From contig JAVLRN010000008.1 of NCBI GenBank assembly GCA_032821775.1, positions 2,666,001 through 2,730,000 of the forward strand: a DNA stretch of 64,000 nt, written 5' to 3'. Under the pieces are notes generated by a model. The model was not told the DNA's origin and ran no database searches. It worked only from the letters and a program-made list of their open reading frames with translations. Positions 44,066-53,539 of the stretch are shown here, one piece after another. The translations under genes were made by a program, and so were the position numbers. The stretch comes from Sanguinoderma infundibulare. Lineage: Eukaryota > Basidiomycota > Agaricomycetes > Polyporales > Polyporaceae. Position 1 is the stretch's first letter; every line of letters begins with the position of its first letter.

Positions 44066-45527
44066 CTACTTCCGGGAGATGGTGGCGGTGATGAGGCCAC
44101 TGTAGTATTATAAACGGTCGTCAGCCGACATCGCAAGGTGACTCGCAAGTCCCGGACCAAAGTCGACATACCTTGGGTGCGCCAGAGGGAGGAAGACTTC
44201 TGCGTTGGGCCTACAGCAATAGCAGGATCAGCATCGGTTCAGCTTCGAAGACAGGGCGATGATGCGAAAGAATGCGTACGGGGACGTGTTGTCTACGCCA
44301 ATATACTTCATGTCGACGGGGACGTAGTGCTTGTTCGGGAGCTTGTAAGTCACGTCTGTAATTTGCGGGTTCTCTGCGATGATGCGCTGTCCCATCTTGT
44401 AAAGCGTCGCCTGATTACACGCAAGTAAGCTCAAGAAGCCACGGACAGAGGACGTGGCGCAAAGGACGACAGTCTGACCTGAACACTCGCACTCTCATCC
44501 ACCGCGAACACTTCGAGGGTCAAGTTCCGCGTGGCAGCGGCAAGGGCGTCGCCATCCCATGGCGTCCCCTTTGCGGCCTCTGCGGTGAATGGAGAATCGA
44601 AGACCTTGCCTTGACCATCCGCGGGCTTGGGGATGGTGATGGGCGCGAAGGTGTAGGTGAGATCGATCGAGGTCGAGAAGATACGGTCGTTGACCTCGGC
44701 GAGGGTGGTGTACTCGTCGCGGACGAAGGATTCAAAGGCGGAACCGGTTGTCTTGATCACAAGCAGATCTTGAAGGCCGGAGGTCACGCGAGCAACGATC
44801 TTGTCCTTGCCGGCGGACGCATCGACCTATGGGTAGAAAAGAGAGGCGAGGACGCAGGGTGGGTTAGTGCTCAGACTAGATGGTCGAAGCTGCAGATGAG
44901 ATGGACCTCGACTTGGACAGTACGCTTCTCGTCGCCATCACGGTAGAAGGCATGTGAGTGCTGCTTTGGAGTCTGGCCTGGGCCCTGGGAGAGGGGGATA
45001 CGCTGCCATCGAAGCTGCTCTACAGTAATGAAGGCTTTGCGCAAGTGGGCATATTTTGAGACGATGTGAGTGCCTAGATGAAGCGCGAAACGCTCCGGAA
45101 CAAGGACATGAGGGGATGTTTTTGCGATGTCTGTTCGCGAACGAAGTGAGTGGGGCGCGCTAGCAGTCAGAGGCGGGGAAACCTTATGTACAGTAAGTGA
45201 TGTTCTTCACTGTACGCGGGAAGCGTGGACGTCGTGAGATTGATGGTGTAGATATATCGATGGGGAAAGCACGCACTGGAATCAGTCGCGACGACCACCG
45301 AGTTGTCAGCGTTGGTATAGCTACATCGCGCGAGTTCAAATGCTCAGCGTTCCGGCCAGTTGGAAAGCAAAGAGTGTATAAACATACCTGACATCGATAT
45401 CGCCCTCTACGAGGACGGTGACATTGTACTCCACGATATTGTGCCATGCGCCATCACGCACGACGCGGAGCACGCGGACTTTGTCTTTGCCATAGCGAGC
45501 GTGGGAGAGGTAGGAGGTCTCGGACAT
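44066..45527 (-). CDS. Urate oxidase (uricase)
   Basis: Oxidises urate to 5-hydroxyisourate in purine degradation. The start is ATG 45527 (MSETSYLSHARYGKDKVRVL), with RVVRDGAWHNIVEYNVTVLV and YTNADNSVVVATDS carrying the conserved Thr-Asp pair of the first T-fold repeat. Later exons have KTSPHVLVPERFALHLGTHI, KYAHLRKAFITVEQLRWQRI and SHAFYRDGDEKRTVQVE. The second half contains DLLVIKTTGSAFESFVRDEY, TYTFAPITIPKP, and YKLPNKHYVPVDMKYIGVDN with the conserved His. The last exons read NAEVFLPLAHPS and GLITATISRK, then TAG at 44066-44068. Length is about 310 residues, normal for the family. The C-terminal tripeptide SRK does not fit the usual peroxisomal PTS1 pattern (SKL-like), whereas many uricases end in one. 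Confidence 0.9.
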
Positions 45528-46301
45528 GGTTCAATGACGAGGAGCTGAACGGGATACGGTAGGAGCTGTGGGATGTTGAGGAGAGAATGCAAGGAAGAAA
45601 GTGAAGATAGATATATGTATGTAGCATGAGATAAGATTCGTCTGGCGGCCTGGATTCCGTCCATTCTATCTTATCGCATCCTCACCAGAGTTCAACTGTA
45701 CCCGACATCCACAGACCACCGCGTCCTCAAGCTATCATGGACCAGATTCATACTGCGCGAGCCTGGCCTCCATTTTATCTTGCAATCGTCTTCCTATCCA
45801 TCGATCCCAACAACTTCTTCACAAACATGGTGGTCGTCCTACAGACGACTTATGCGGGTTAGCTAAAGGCTTATTTACTATACACCGGGAGAGTAAGGTC
45901 TTCTAGTGCCTACGGGGAAAAAAGAACGTCATTGGTCAATCTTTCAATTATGGAATTGTAGGCATCGGTTTCTTGGACCGTACACATGGACAATCCGGGC
46001 TTCACGTTTGGATACTTGCCGGCGTCACTTGGGACGCTATTGTCCCCTTGATCATGATCATCCACGAGAATATCGAGTTTCGCGGGAGTCAGGACGGTCG
46101 GATGGGACACAATCCATTCATTGAGCGGATCGGAGACGGGTGGTCCGCCATCATGGACCGCGGGTTGAACGCGAGCTCACATTATGGCTTGTTCCTGTGA
46201 ATCTGCCTGATGAATAGAGTCAGAAATGCTGCTGGAAGTATCGCGCCGTCGTACTCACATTGAACACAACATAGAGGAAGTATGTACCAACACACAGCAC
46301 C
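45528..46301. other. Intergenic
   Basis: Uricase promoter plus sequence up to the MED8 stop. A 41-codon plus-strand frame begins at the ATG in CTATCATGGACC (about 45739), and a minus-strand frame lies at 45910-46110. Neither is recognised. Confidence 0.45.
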
Positions 46302-47189
46302 CTACCCAGCCGCGGTTGGCGTCGGCAGACCTGGGGTACCTTCCGGAGTGTGCTCGCCATTGCCGAGGACCTCTTCGAGCTCCTCCTCCTCCTCGCTATC
46401 GTTGCTCTGCCTCCCACTCGGGCTCTCTGCACTGCTCATGCTTGACTCCACACCAGGGACGGCGGCACGAGGGAGACGGGGGTCCCAGTCGAGCTCCTCG
46501 GGCTCCTCCTGCTCGACCTCGACGCGCGCCTTCCAGTCGTATTTGTCGCGGAGTAGGATGACGGCGCGGGTGGCGCGGTCGACGCGCTCGTCGTGCTCTG
46601 TGCGAATCTGGTCGCACTCGCGCAGGACGTCGTCGTACTCGGAGTGTCTCCCGCTCGCGCCGGGGCCTGAACGTGCAGCGGGGGCATGGCCGAGGACACC
46701 GAGGGAGCCTTTGGTGAGCATGTGCTCCGCGAGGTGGCGGACGGTGTCGGACTCGGTGCGGAGGACCTCGTTGGTCTGGGTGTTGCGGAGGAGGGGGATG
46801 AGCTCGTTGTCGAGCTGGGCGTCGGTGAGGCCGAGGCGCGTGTGGACCGCGATCTTCTCGAACGGGTTCTCCCTGGGGGCGGAGGCGGAGGGGTTGGATT
46901 GGGACTGGGATTGGTGGGCGGCGAGGAGGGACATGGAGAGATTGTGGGACTGGGAGAGGAGGATGTTGTACTTGGAGAGGATGTCTGGCCAGGCGGGCAT
47001 GGCGTGCTGGCCGCCCATCTCGAGTGTGCGCTGGAGGAGCTGGATGGACTCGATGATCTGGTTTGCTTTGAACCTGAGAGATTCCAGCTGGCCGACGGGG
47101 AGACTTTGGAGGTCGAAGGGGAGACCTGCGGCGGTGGATTCGGGTGCGGCGGCAGTGATGCCTGGGATGTTGACACCGGGGATGTTCAT
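46302..47189 (-). CDS. MED8: Mediator subunit 8
   Basis: Head-module subunit of Mediator, bridging activators and RNA polymerase II. One exon of 295 codons from ATG 47189 (MNIPGVNIPGITAAAPESTA). The conserved N-terminal region is SLPVGQLESLRFKANQIIES and IQLLQRTLEMGGQHAMPAWP, then ILSKYNILLSQSHNLSMSLL. The middle has PFEKIAVHTRLGLTDAQLDN and ELIPLLRNTQTNEVLRTESD, the family's second block. It is followed by a coiled helix with the repeated heptads DDVLRECDQIRTEHDERVDR. The C-terminus is acidic and Ser-rich (NDSEEEEELEEVLGNGEHTP). Length suits fungal MED8. It is divergent from the mitochondrial HMG gene with 245 bp between. Confidence 0.85.
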   Translation of the reverse strand: MNIPGVNIPGITAAAPESTAAGLPFDLQSLPVGQLESLRFKANQIIESIQLLQRTLEMGGQHAMPAWPDILSKYNILLSQSHNLSMSLLAAHQSQSQSNPSASAPRENPFEKIAVHTRLGLTDAQLDNELIPLLRNTQTNEVLRTESDTVRHLAEHMLTKGSLGVLGHAPAARSGPGASGRHSEYDDVLRECDQIRTEHDERVDRATRAVILLRDKYDWKARVEVEQEEPEELDWDPRLPRAAVPGVESSMSSAESPSGRQSNDSEEEEELEEVLGNGEHTPEGTPGLPTPTAAG

Positions 47190-47434
47190 GAGGGCGTGTA
47201 CTTTGGATTTGTAGTGGTTAGTGAAGCGGGCACTAGTAGAGACCGCAGTAGTAGATAGTAGTGATAGTAGTGATAGGTAGTGATACATGTACTGCGATCG
47301 GTTCCGCCCACTGTTGATCGCGCTTCGCGTCATGTTCCCACGGGTTGGGCATGGGAACCTTAAATCGACGGCGCGGTTGCGAGTCGCGTTCAGCTCCTTT
47401 TCCCCCTCCTACTCACCATCTTCCCATTGCCCTC
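47190..47434. promoter_or_regulatory. Bidirectional promoter region (MED8 / HMG-box)
   Basis: 245 bp between divergent start codons. It includes a GTAGTGATA near-repeat (about 47255-47280). No TATA box seen. Confidence 0.45.
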
Positions 47435-48638
47435 ATGCTCTCCCGCCTCGTCGTCCAACGCGTCGCTCCACGCGTATTTACGCCCAACGTCGCCTTCGCA
47501 GCGGGGCTGCGCTCGGCACTCGTTGCGCGCCAGCTGACCCCACGGACGTTCCTGACGACAGCACACGTCTCTGAGCCCGTCGCCAAAGACTCGAAGAGCA
47601 CCGCTGCCAAACCCAAGGCTAAGCAGCCCGCCGCAAAGAAAGCTGGCACGAAGGACGTCATCGTCAATAAGGCTGCAGCGAAGAAGCCCAAGGCCAAGGT
47701 CAAAGCTAAGCAGCCAAACTCAAACGACCCCGAGGCCCGGTTCAAGAATACGCCCCTGAGCTGTGCGTACTCTCTCTTCAATCCCAGTACATGGTGCACT
47801 CATCTTGACGTCGTCGAACCCCTCCTCGTCCAACTTTTATTCTCGCCCTCGTCTTTTTCCCCTCGGGCACTCGCCCATCTGCAGCCCTCAAGTTGAAGAA
47901 GGACGAGCAGCCTCCCAAGAAGGCCGCCAGCCCCTACTCCCTCTACGTCCGCGAACAATACGTGCTTCAGCCCAAGGTCCCCCATGGCGAGTTCGGCAAC
48001 AGGGGCAAAGAGATCGCTGCCCGCTGGCACCAACTCTCCGACGTTGAGAAGAAGGTCTGTCCTCCTCCCTCCCCTATCCCGTCTTACGTCGTGCTCCTCT
48101 CGTGCCCTGTGCTCACCTTTCCGATTCCCATTCAAGCCCTACTACGCCAAGGCCGAGGAGCTCGCCCAGGACCGCCGCCAGAAGCTCCATGCCTGGTTCA
48201 CCGAGACAGACTCGCGCATCATCCGCGCCGTCAACATCCAGCGCCGCGCAAAGCACAAGTCTGTCGTCCACTCGCCCATTCCCCGCGACCCCGCCAAGCC
48301 GTTTACCACCTACATCCAGTCCGTTTCTTTCTCTTCCTCCCTATCATCCACCTCAGCCTTAACCTCTTGTCTTCCTCCACAGGTTCTCTCAGGAATTCAG
48401 GCACGAGGTCCAGGTGCCCGACGACCTCACCCCGACCCAGGCCGTCGCCTTCAGGGCAAAGGCACTCTCGGACAAGTGGCACGCGCTCTCTGCGGAGGAG
48501 AGGCAGGTGTGTTCCTTTTCCCTCTTGCGTCCGCGCAACTCGTTCGGCGTGTCTGACTCGCGGATCATGGTACAGCAATACAAGGATAAATACAGGGCGG
48601 CCATGAACGACTACAAGCCTCGGCAGCCGTCGGTTTGA
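47435..48638 (+). CDS. Mitochondrial HMG-box protein (Abf2/TFAM type)
   Basis: Probable mitochondrial DNA-packaging or transcription factor. The start is ATG 47435. The first 45 residues (MLSRLVVQRVAPRVF, then AAGLRSALVARQLTPRTFLT) form a strong mitochondrial presequence. A Lys/Ala-rich linker follows (KPKAKQPAAKKAGTK, AAAKKPKAKVKAKQ). HMG box 1 is KAASPYSLYVREQYVLQPKV, RGKEIAARWHQLSDVEKK and PYYAKAEELAQDRRQKL. Box 2 is RDPAKPFTTYIQ + RFSQEFRHEVQVPDDL, AKALSDKWHALSAEERQ and QYKDKYRAAMNDYK, ending RQPSV at 48638. Introns interrupt both boxes and join in frame. Two tandem boxes plus a presequence is the Abf2 layout. Confidence 0.85.
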
Positions 48639-49270
48639 GTCCCGCTCGGATTAACAAGCAGGCCGCCGCAACTGCCTGCCACAAGTTCGCAATGCTGTCC
48701 ATCCTATGAAAGTTTTACATCCAAGACGTTTGTTCCCTGTACATCACCTGGAGACACTCGTTAATGACGCTTCCCTGTTTGAAACTCGAACCCACCCTGG
48801 CCATCCCGGCCCTCCTTTCTGGTTCTGGTACCTTTTGCACATTATGACCACTTAAATTGGGCAAGTCGCCCCCATTAGATGTCTACGTCCGTCACTCTCT
48901 GTGGCATCTCTGTACATTACTGTTCACACCATTCACTCGATATGCAGAATTGTGTATTCGGGGTTCAACAGGTTGATGCTGGTTCACTTCACAGGCAGTG
49001 CTGCTGTCCCACTGCGCTGAGCGATTCCTCCATCTGCCAATTCGTGACCTATCAGCCGAATTGGAAGGTGATCGTCCAAGCCACGGTCAGTCTCAGACGG
49101 TTCCCGCGCAGTTGTTCAATGTACGTCGACTAGGATAAAGTGCTGATCAGTTATTGCTTTTCACGGCTTCGCCTATTTTCCCTCCTCTTTAATCTTCTGC
49201 GAATGACACAGACGTTACAAGGCTGACGAATACACGAACTGGGGGTCTTTGGCCTAACAGTACTCGTGCG
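48639..49270. other. Intergenic
   Basis: No gene recognised between the HMG-box gene and the monooxygenase remnant; short frames only. Confidence 0.5.
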
Positions 49271-49698
49271 CGGGAGGCGGGTGAAATAGAGGTGGTACGC
49301 GGGAACTGGGCCGTGTTCGACGTGTCGTGCTTCAGCGTCGCGAAGCAGGAGCACGTCGGCTACTTATAAGGTGCGTTACCCCGTGCTAAAGCATGACGTG
49401 TACCCCGGCTCAGACGTTCCTGCGTTCTTCCGCCCGCACTACTCAAAGTGAGTGCCAGTACCGCGTTTCTCCCGTTACTTTCAGACACGATTTTTATCCC
49501 GCACCTGGCAGGGTGCTCCTCGACGACACGGACGCCCAGGGGCGTTCCGGGGGCGGCGCGTACGCCAGGTTCGGCATCGACAAGCATGCGGGCGCGATCG
49601 TGGTCGTGTGACCGGATGGATACGTCGGGACTGTGGCGTCTCTGGGGCCTGAGGGCGTCGACTTCCTCCATTCCTATTTTGCCGCGTTCTTACTGTAG
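49271..49698 (+). pseudogene. 3' remnant of a phenol-hydroxylase-type FAD monooxygenase
   Basis: Only the C-terminal, thioredoxin-like end of an aromatic hydroxylase remains. One frame gives EVVRGNWAVFDVS near 49285-49330. A second exon reads HDVYPGSDVPAFFRPHYSK (from 49392), then after an intron (about 49448-49511) VLLDDTDAQGRSGGGAYARF and GIDKHAGAIVVV. At 49609-49611 a TGA stands where the family has Arg (CGA) in the conserved VVVRPDGYVG. Coding similarity continues with PDGYVGTVASLGPEGVDFLH to TAG 49696-49698. The FAD-binding and catalytic domains are absent upstream, so this cannot be a working gene. Family assignment rests on the FGID...GAIVVVxPDGYVG pattern. Confidence 0.6.
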
Positions 49699-50362
49699 TA
49701 CATATCGCCTAGGTCTAATAACGGGTCATAGATGGCCGGACGATGCCTAGTCATGCGGCAATGCCGTAGGTTCTGGACCTCGTTAACCTGCGTCTTCAAT
49801 GGACGCCCGAACGACGGGCCTTGCATACGGAGGCGGTAACGTGGTAGCCAGCTTGAACAGTACGAGCCCAGAAATTAAGATCGCGCGCACTGCACGAGAA
49901 ACGGCTACTGGGGAAACCTGGGTATCACTTCTAGCATACAGCCGATTCGTACGTGCCACATAAATCAAGAATTATATCCATCGTGAAACGGGAGGGAGGG
50001 CGTGAGTCGGGTAACAAGGAAGGCAGGGAAACCGGGGAGGGATAGTAGACCAGTAGTGCGAGGTGGAGGTACTAAACGAGTGACAGCGATTTAAGGCGAA
50101 TGATATAATGTAGGTAGAAGGGAGGAGCAAGTAATGATGCAAAACAAGGGCGTAGAAAGAGTCGGGGTCAGCCCGCCAGCCACAGGTACACACACACCGC
50201 ACCACCCACGTCCGACGCCAGCCACGGTCCAGGGAGGGAGGGAGCCGGAACGATAACATGAATAGATAGATTGTCATAACGCAAGCCACGTAACCACCCG
50301 ACAGCACCGACATCGAACCGAACTAGGGACAGGGACGACGCAACACGTCATAGTGAGAGTCG
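49699..50362. other. Intergenic, 3' flank of RAX1
   Basis: No gene recognised. GGAGGGAGGGAG-type purine tracts occur near 49990 and 50230. Confidence 0.5.
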
Positions 50363-52052
50363 TCACAGCCGGTGCCCGGGCACGGCCCAGAAGATCATGG
50401 TGAGCGCGACGGTGCAGGCGGCGACGAGGACAGAGACCCAGACGGCCCGGCCGAGGAGGAGCTTCTTGACGTACGGCTCGCGGATGCGGAGCGTCCGGAA
50501 CGGCGTCGACTCGGACTGGCCGAAGAAGACGAGCACGGGGTCCAGCTCGTACTGGTGCGAGATGAGGAAGAGAATGGCGAGCGCATACGGGATGAAGAGC
50601 TGTGGAAGATCAATCAGCGCGCGTTCATGGAGAGGGGATGCACTGCAAGAGGGTCTCATGACGACACGACGACTTTGAATGTCTTTGCAAGCTCTGCCCC
50701 GACGGCTCTAAATCTCATTGTACGCGAAAGCAAGCTGTTCTATGCCGTCTACAACAAGCCTTCCAACCGCGAGGGAAGAGGATGGTAATGGTATTCGCAC
50801 TCGGTTGCGGGACCGATCACCCGCATATTACGCAAGCGATGCATGATCAAACTTGAGGAAATACTCACGAAGAAACGCTTGGACTTAGGATGGACGTCGA
50901 GGAAGATGAGCGAAAAGCCGGCCGCGAGCCCGATCCACAGAGTGACGAGGCCGGCGATGAGGCGCACAAGCGCAGAGACAGGCGTGAGGTTCCCGAACGC
51001 CTTGGCCCTCAGGAAGCGCGGGAACGCGTCCTGCTCCATCGCGCGATAGCAGTACTCCTTCTGGGCGTGGAACATGTCCGGGATCTGCGCCATGAGCGAG
51101 ACCTCGGTCTGCGTCTTCGGGTCGTGGCCGCTGCTCAGCGGGAACGAGTGGATGCGCAGCGCAGGCGGTAGGTAGATCTCGTGGCTCTCGTTCGACCCGG
51201 GCGTGGCCCCCGCGGGCGAGAGGTAGCGGTAGTAGATGCGCTCTGCGGATGCGATCAGGTCCGTCCGGGTGATTGCCTGAGAGCGGGGGATGACCGTCGG
51301 CGCACGCGAGGCGCGCTTGAAGAGCGTCGGCGTGCGGCCCGAGAGAGAGAACGGCGTGGTCGACCGTGGCGGCTCCGTCGTCGTCCCGACCGCGGTGTGT
51401 CCAGGGGAGATGGGGGTCATGCGCGGGCTGGGACTCCGGGCAGTCTTCTCGTCAACCCCGGCCGCGGCAAGGTTTTGCCTGTCCTGGTCGGTGAGCATCT
51501 CGGCCGTGCTCGCGGTGCTCCTCTTGGTGCCTGTGTGGGGGTTAAGGCCGACGACGGTGCCGTAGATGGAGCCCCGCCGCCTGGCGTAGTCCCAGTACTC
51601 GGGCCAGTCTTCGCGGATGGTCCGCCCCGACTTGCGGACGTCTTTGAAGTAGGCGCGACAGAGGTTCTCGTGCTGTTGGACGTCGAGCCAGAAGTCTAGA
51701 ATGTCTTCTGCGCCTTCACGCTGGAGAAACAGGCTGGATATGTCGTGGACAAGCGATCAGACATGAGGCAGGGGGGAAGGTGCGGCCGGTTGGCAACTCA
51801 CTAGAACATGAAGAGGTCCACAGGCGGGCGGGTGCGGCGGGAGAGGACCTCTGTGAAGGTGGGGAGACGATTCTTGCGGTCCTTGGCCCAGTCATCTTGG
51901 CGGCGTTGCTCGTCATCCATCGCGGCGTCGGCGACGAGAGTGGGGGGGAGGAGAAAAGCGCGAGCGACAACGCGGTCGTCGCGTTCAACAGCTATCAATT
52001 TCCCAGCCCTATTTCGGCTTATCGGCACAGTAAGGCCCAGATCTCTTTCCAT
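50363..52052 (-). CDS. RAX1: RGS-domain membrane protein, RAX1-like
   Basis: Relative of yeast Rax1, a membrane protein marking bud sites, with an RGS fold at the N-terminus. The start is ATG 52052 (MERDLGLTVPISRNRAGKLI). RGS part: RLPTFTEVLSRRTRPPVDLF, then across an intron LFLQREGAEDILDFWLDVQQ and HENLCRAYFKDVRKSGR. A long Ser/Thr/Pro-rich linker follows, then ADLIASAERIYYRYL-like helices (TRTDLIASAERIYYRYL), a Tyr/Met region (FHAQKEYCYRAMEQDAFPRF) and three membrane segments: VRLIAGLVTLWIGLAAGFSL, LFIPYALAILFLISHQYEL, and AVWVSVLVAACTVALTMIFW near the C-terminus (GHRL, stop at 50363). The RGS hydrophobic core residues are present. The last intron is about 280 nt, longer than usual. It is divergent from NDUFA2 with 146 bp between. 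Confidence 0.8.
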
Positions 52053-52198
52053 ATATGAACTTATGTGACGGTTATTTTGATATCAACTTCAAGTTACGTG
52101 ATAATAAGTCCCCCATAATTGCAGGCGGCGATACCTCTCATCCTCCTTCCCCCTCCTCATCATCGTGGTCGTGATCGTCATTGCCGTTGCTCTCCATC
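52053..52198. promoter_or_regulatory. Bidirectional promoter region (RAX1 / NDUFA2)
   Basis: Only 146 bp between divergent start codons. The NDUFA2 side is CT-rich (TCCTCCTTCCCCCTCCTC), typical of a fungal initiator region. Confidence 0.5.
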
Positions 52199-52582
52199 AT
52201 GTCGTCGTTCGCTAAAGCTTTATCGCCTGCTGTCCGGGAGATACGTATTCTGTGCTGCCAGACAGGTGCCGCTTCAGCGGGGACACGGTGAGTAGTGCAT
52301 ATAGTCAAGTCTGGCGACCTGTATTGACACTCCGGCAGGCAATTCATTACGACCTATTATCCCACTTTGAAGCAGCACAACCCCGACCTTCCCATTCTCA
52401 TTCGTCAGGCGAAGGGCACCCCTGCGCGGATATTTGCGCGGTTCGGTGCGTCGGGCTGATCGTCTCTCGTTGAATGTCGCTGACGGCATCATGTAGAGCG
52501 GGGCCAGGAGAAACACGTTGAGGTTGAGGGTCTGTCGTCCTCGGACGTTGCGTCACGGATTTTGCAGCTGCTGGTTTCGTGA
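52199..52582 (+). CDS. NADH:ubiquinone oxidoreductase 10.5 kDa subunit (NDUFA2/B8)
   Basis: Accessory subunit of respiratory complex I with a thioredoxin-like fold, in the mitochondrial inner membrane's matrix arm. Three short exons: 52199-52287, 52339-52445 and 52497-52582, joined by GT-AG introns of 51 nt each. Together they give 93 codons plus a stop. Exon 1 reads MSSFAKALSPAVREIRILCC then QTGAASAGTR. Exon 2 gives QFITTYYPTLKQHNPDLPIL, IRQAKGTPARIFARF. Exon 3 gives ERGQEKHVEVEGLSSSDVAS and RILQLLVS. The CCQTGAASAG...REAxGTPARxFARF...ERG pattern is diagnostic and the length is exact for the family. It is easy to miss because no exon is longer than 107 nt. Confidence 0.9.
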
Positions 52583-53539
52583 TGATCATGGTCGCTTGAA
52601 CTCGATGTATCCCCCCACCCATCCATTCAGCCTGTGGACGGTTGCGAGCCCTAGGGTGCTCAGGTATGATGCACGTTCTCGATGCCGTCAACGCGTTCCT
52701 CTGTCGCTTGGGCCTCTTCCCCATCTTCGCGTTCCATCATTGCCGTTTTCACCGCTCCTCTTCGCCTGCATGTGGCCGTGTATGCGGCGCAGAATCCGCT
52801 TGAGAACTACACATATGGGGCACTCGCCGACTTTAACTGGTACCCCCGCTTCCCCATCAAGCTCTCCAAGTGGCGTCCATTCTCAACGAATACACCTTCA
52901 CCGACCGCGGCGCCTGGCTGTCCTGATAACCGTTGTGCCGCAGGGAGACTCACGCAACTCTTGGCGAGTGTTGTTCTTCTGAGTGACTGAGGGGAAGCGG
53001 GGGTGCAGGATTAGAGAGGGTGGACGTCTCCTTATCCGCAGTCGAGCTAGAGCGGCGAGGACTGGCAAGAAGGGCACTCGTTAGCGACGCCGACGTGCGC
53101 AACATGCGGTCGAATGCACATATGTCGGCGACATGTCTGCGTGCGATCTGGCGTACCAGCTACAGTTTGTCGATACGCTATCTCCGCCTTACCAGTACGA
53201 CGCGGGGGTACGGATAACGCATGAGAGGCGACGAGGACGTCGGTCGCATCCTCGAGAGGGAAGACTGGAAGAAGATATTAGGTGACAGTCCTGTAACAGC
53301 GCAAGCTGTAACCACGTATGTACATAATTACAAGCGATGAGTAAGGAAAAGGTATGTAAATATATCTGTAATAGAATGAGCATTGATGCACCTGCTTGAG
53401 GCCTGCTACCATCGCCCGCCTTCCCCACTTCCCGATTCACAGACCCCATTTGTTGTTTGCGTAGGCCGGGGAGACAAGGTCTCAGCCTCGAAAAGAACGA
53501 AATTCTGACCGACAACAGGGGAGAGCACTAACCCCTCCT
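52583..53539. other. Intergenic with a gene remnant
   Basis: Apart from the remnant at 52777-52926, no coding sequence is recognised. The last 100 bp before 53540 are presumably the PEX1 promoter. Confidence 0.45.
52777..52926 (+). pseudogene. Remnant of a solute-binding (TupA-like PBP) domain gene
   Basis: A short conserved-looking block reads VYAAQNPLENYTYGALADFN and WYPRFPIKLSKW. It continues one frame over (a single base seems lost in AAGTGGCG at about 52870) as SILNEYTFTDRGAWLS, then a stop. I recall this pattern from fungal secreted proteins carrying a tungstate/molybdate-type periplasmic-binding domain. The rest of such a gene is not found on either side. Confidence 0.4.

Noticed and set aside
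45910..46110. 66-codon minus-strand frame that looks protein-like
   Set aside because: No upstream start exon, no family resemblance, and the opposite strand is equally open.
46282..47214. 310-codon plus-strand open frame opposite MED8
   Set aside because: Shadow of the MED8 coding strand; Ser/Arg/Trp-rich text without any motif.
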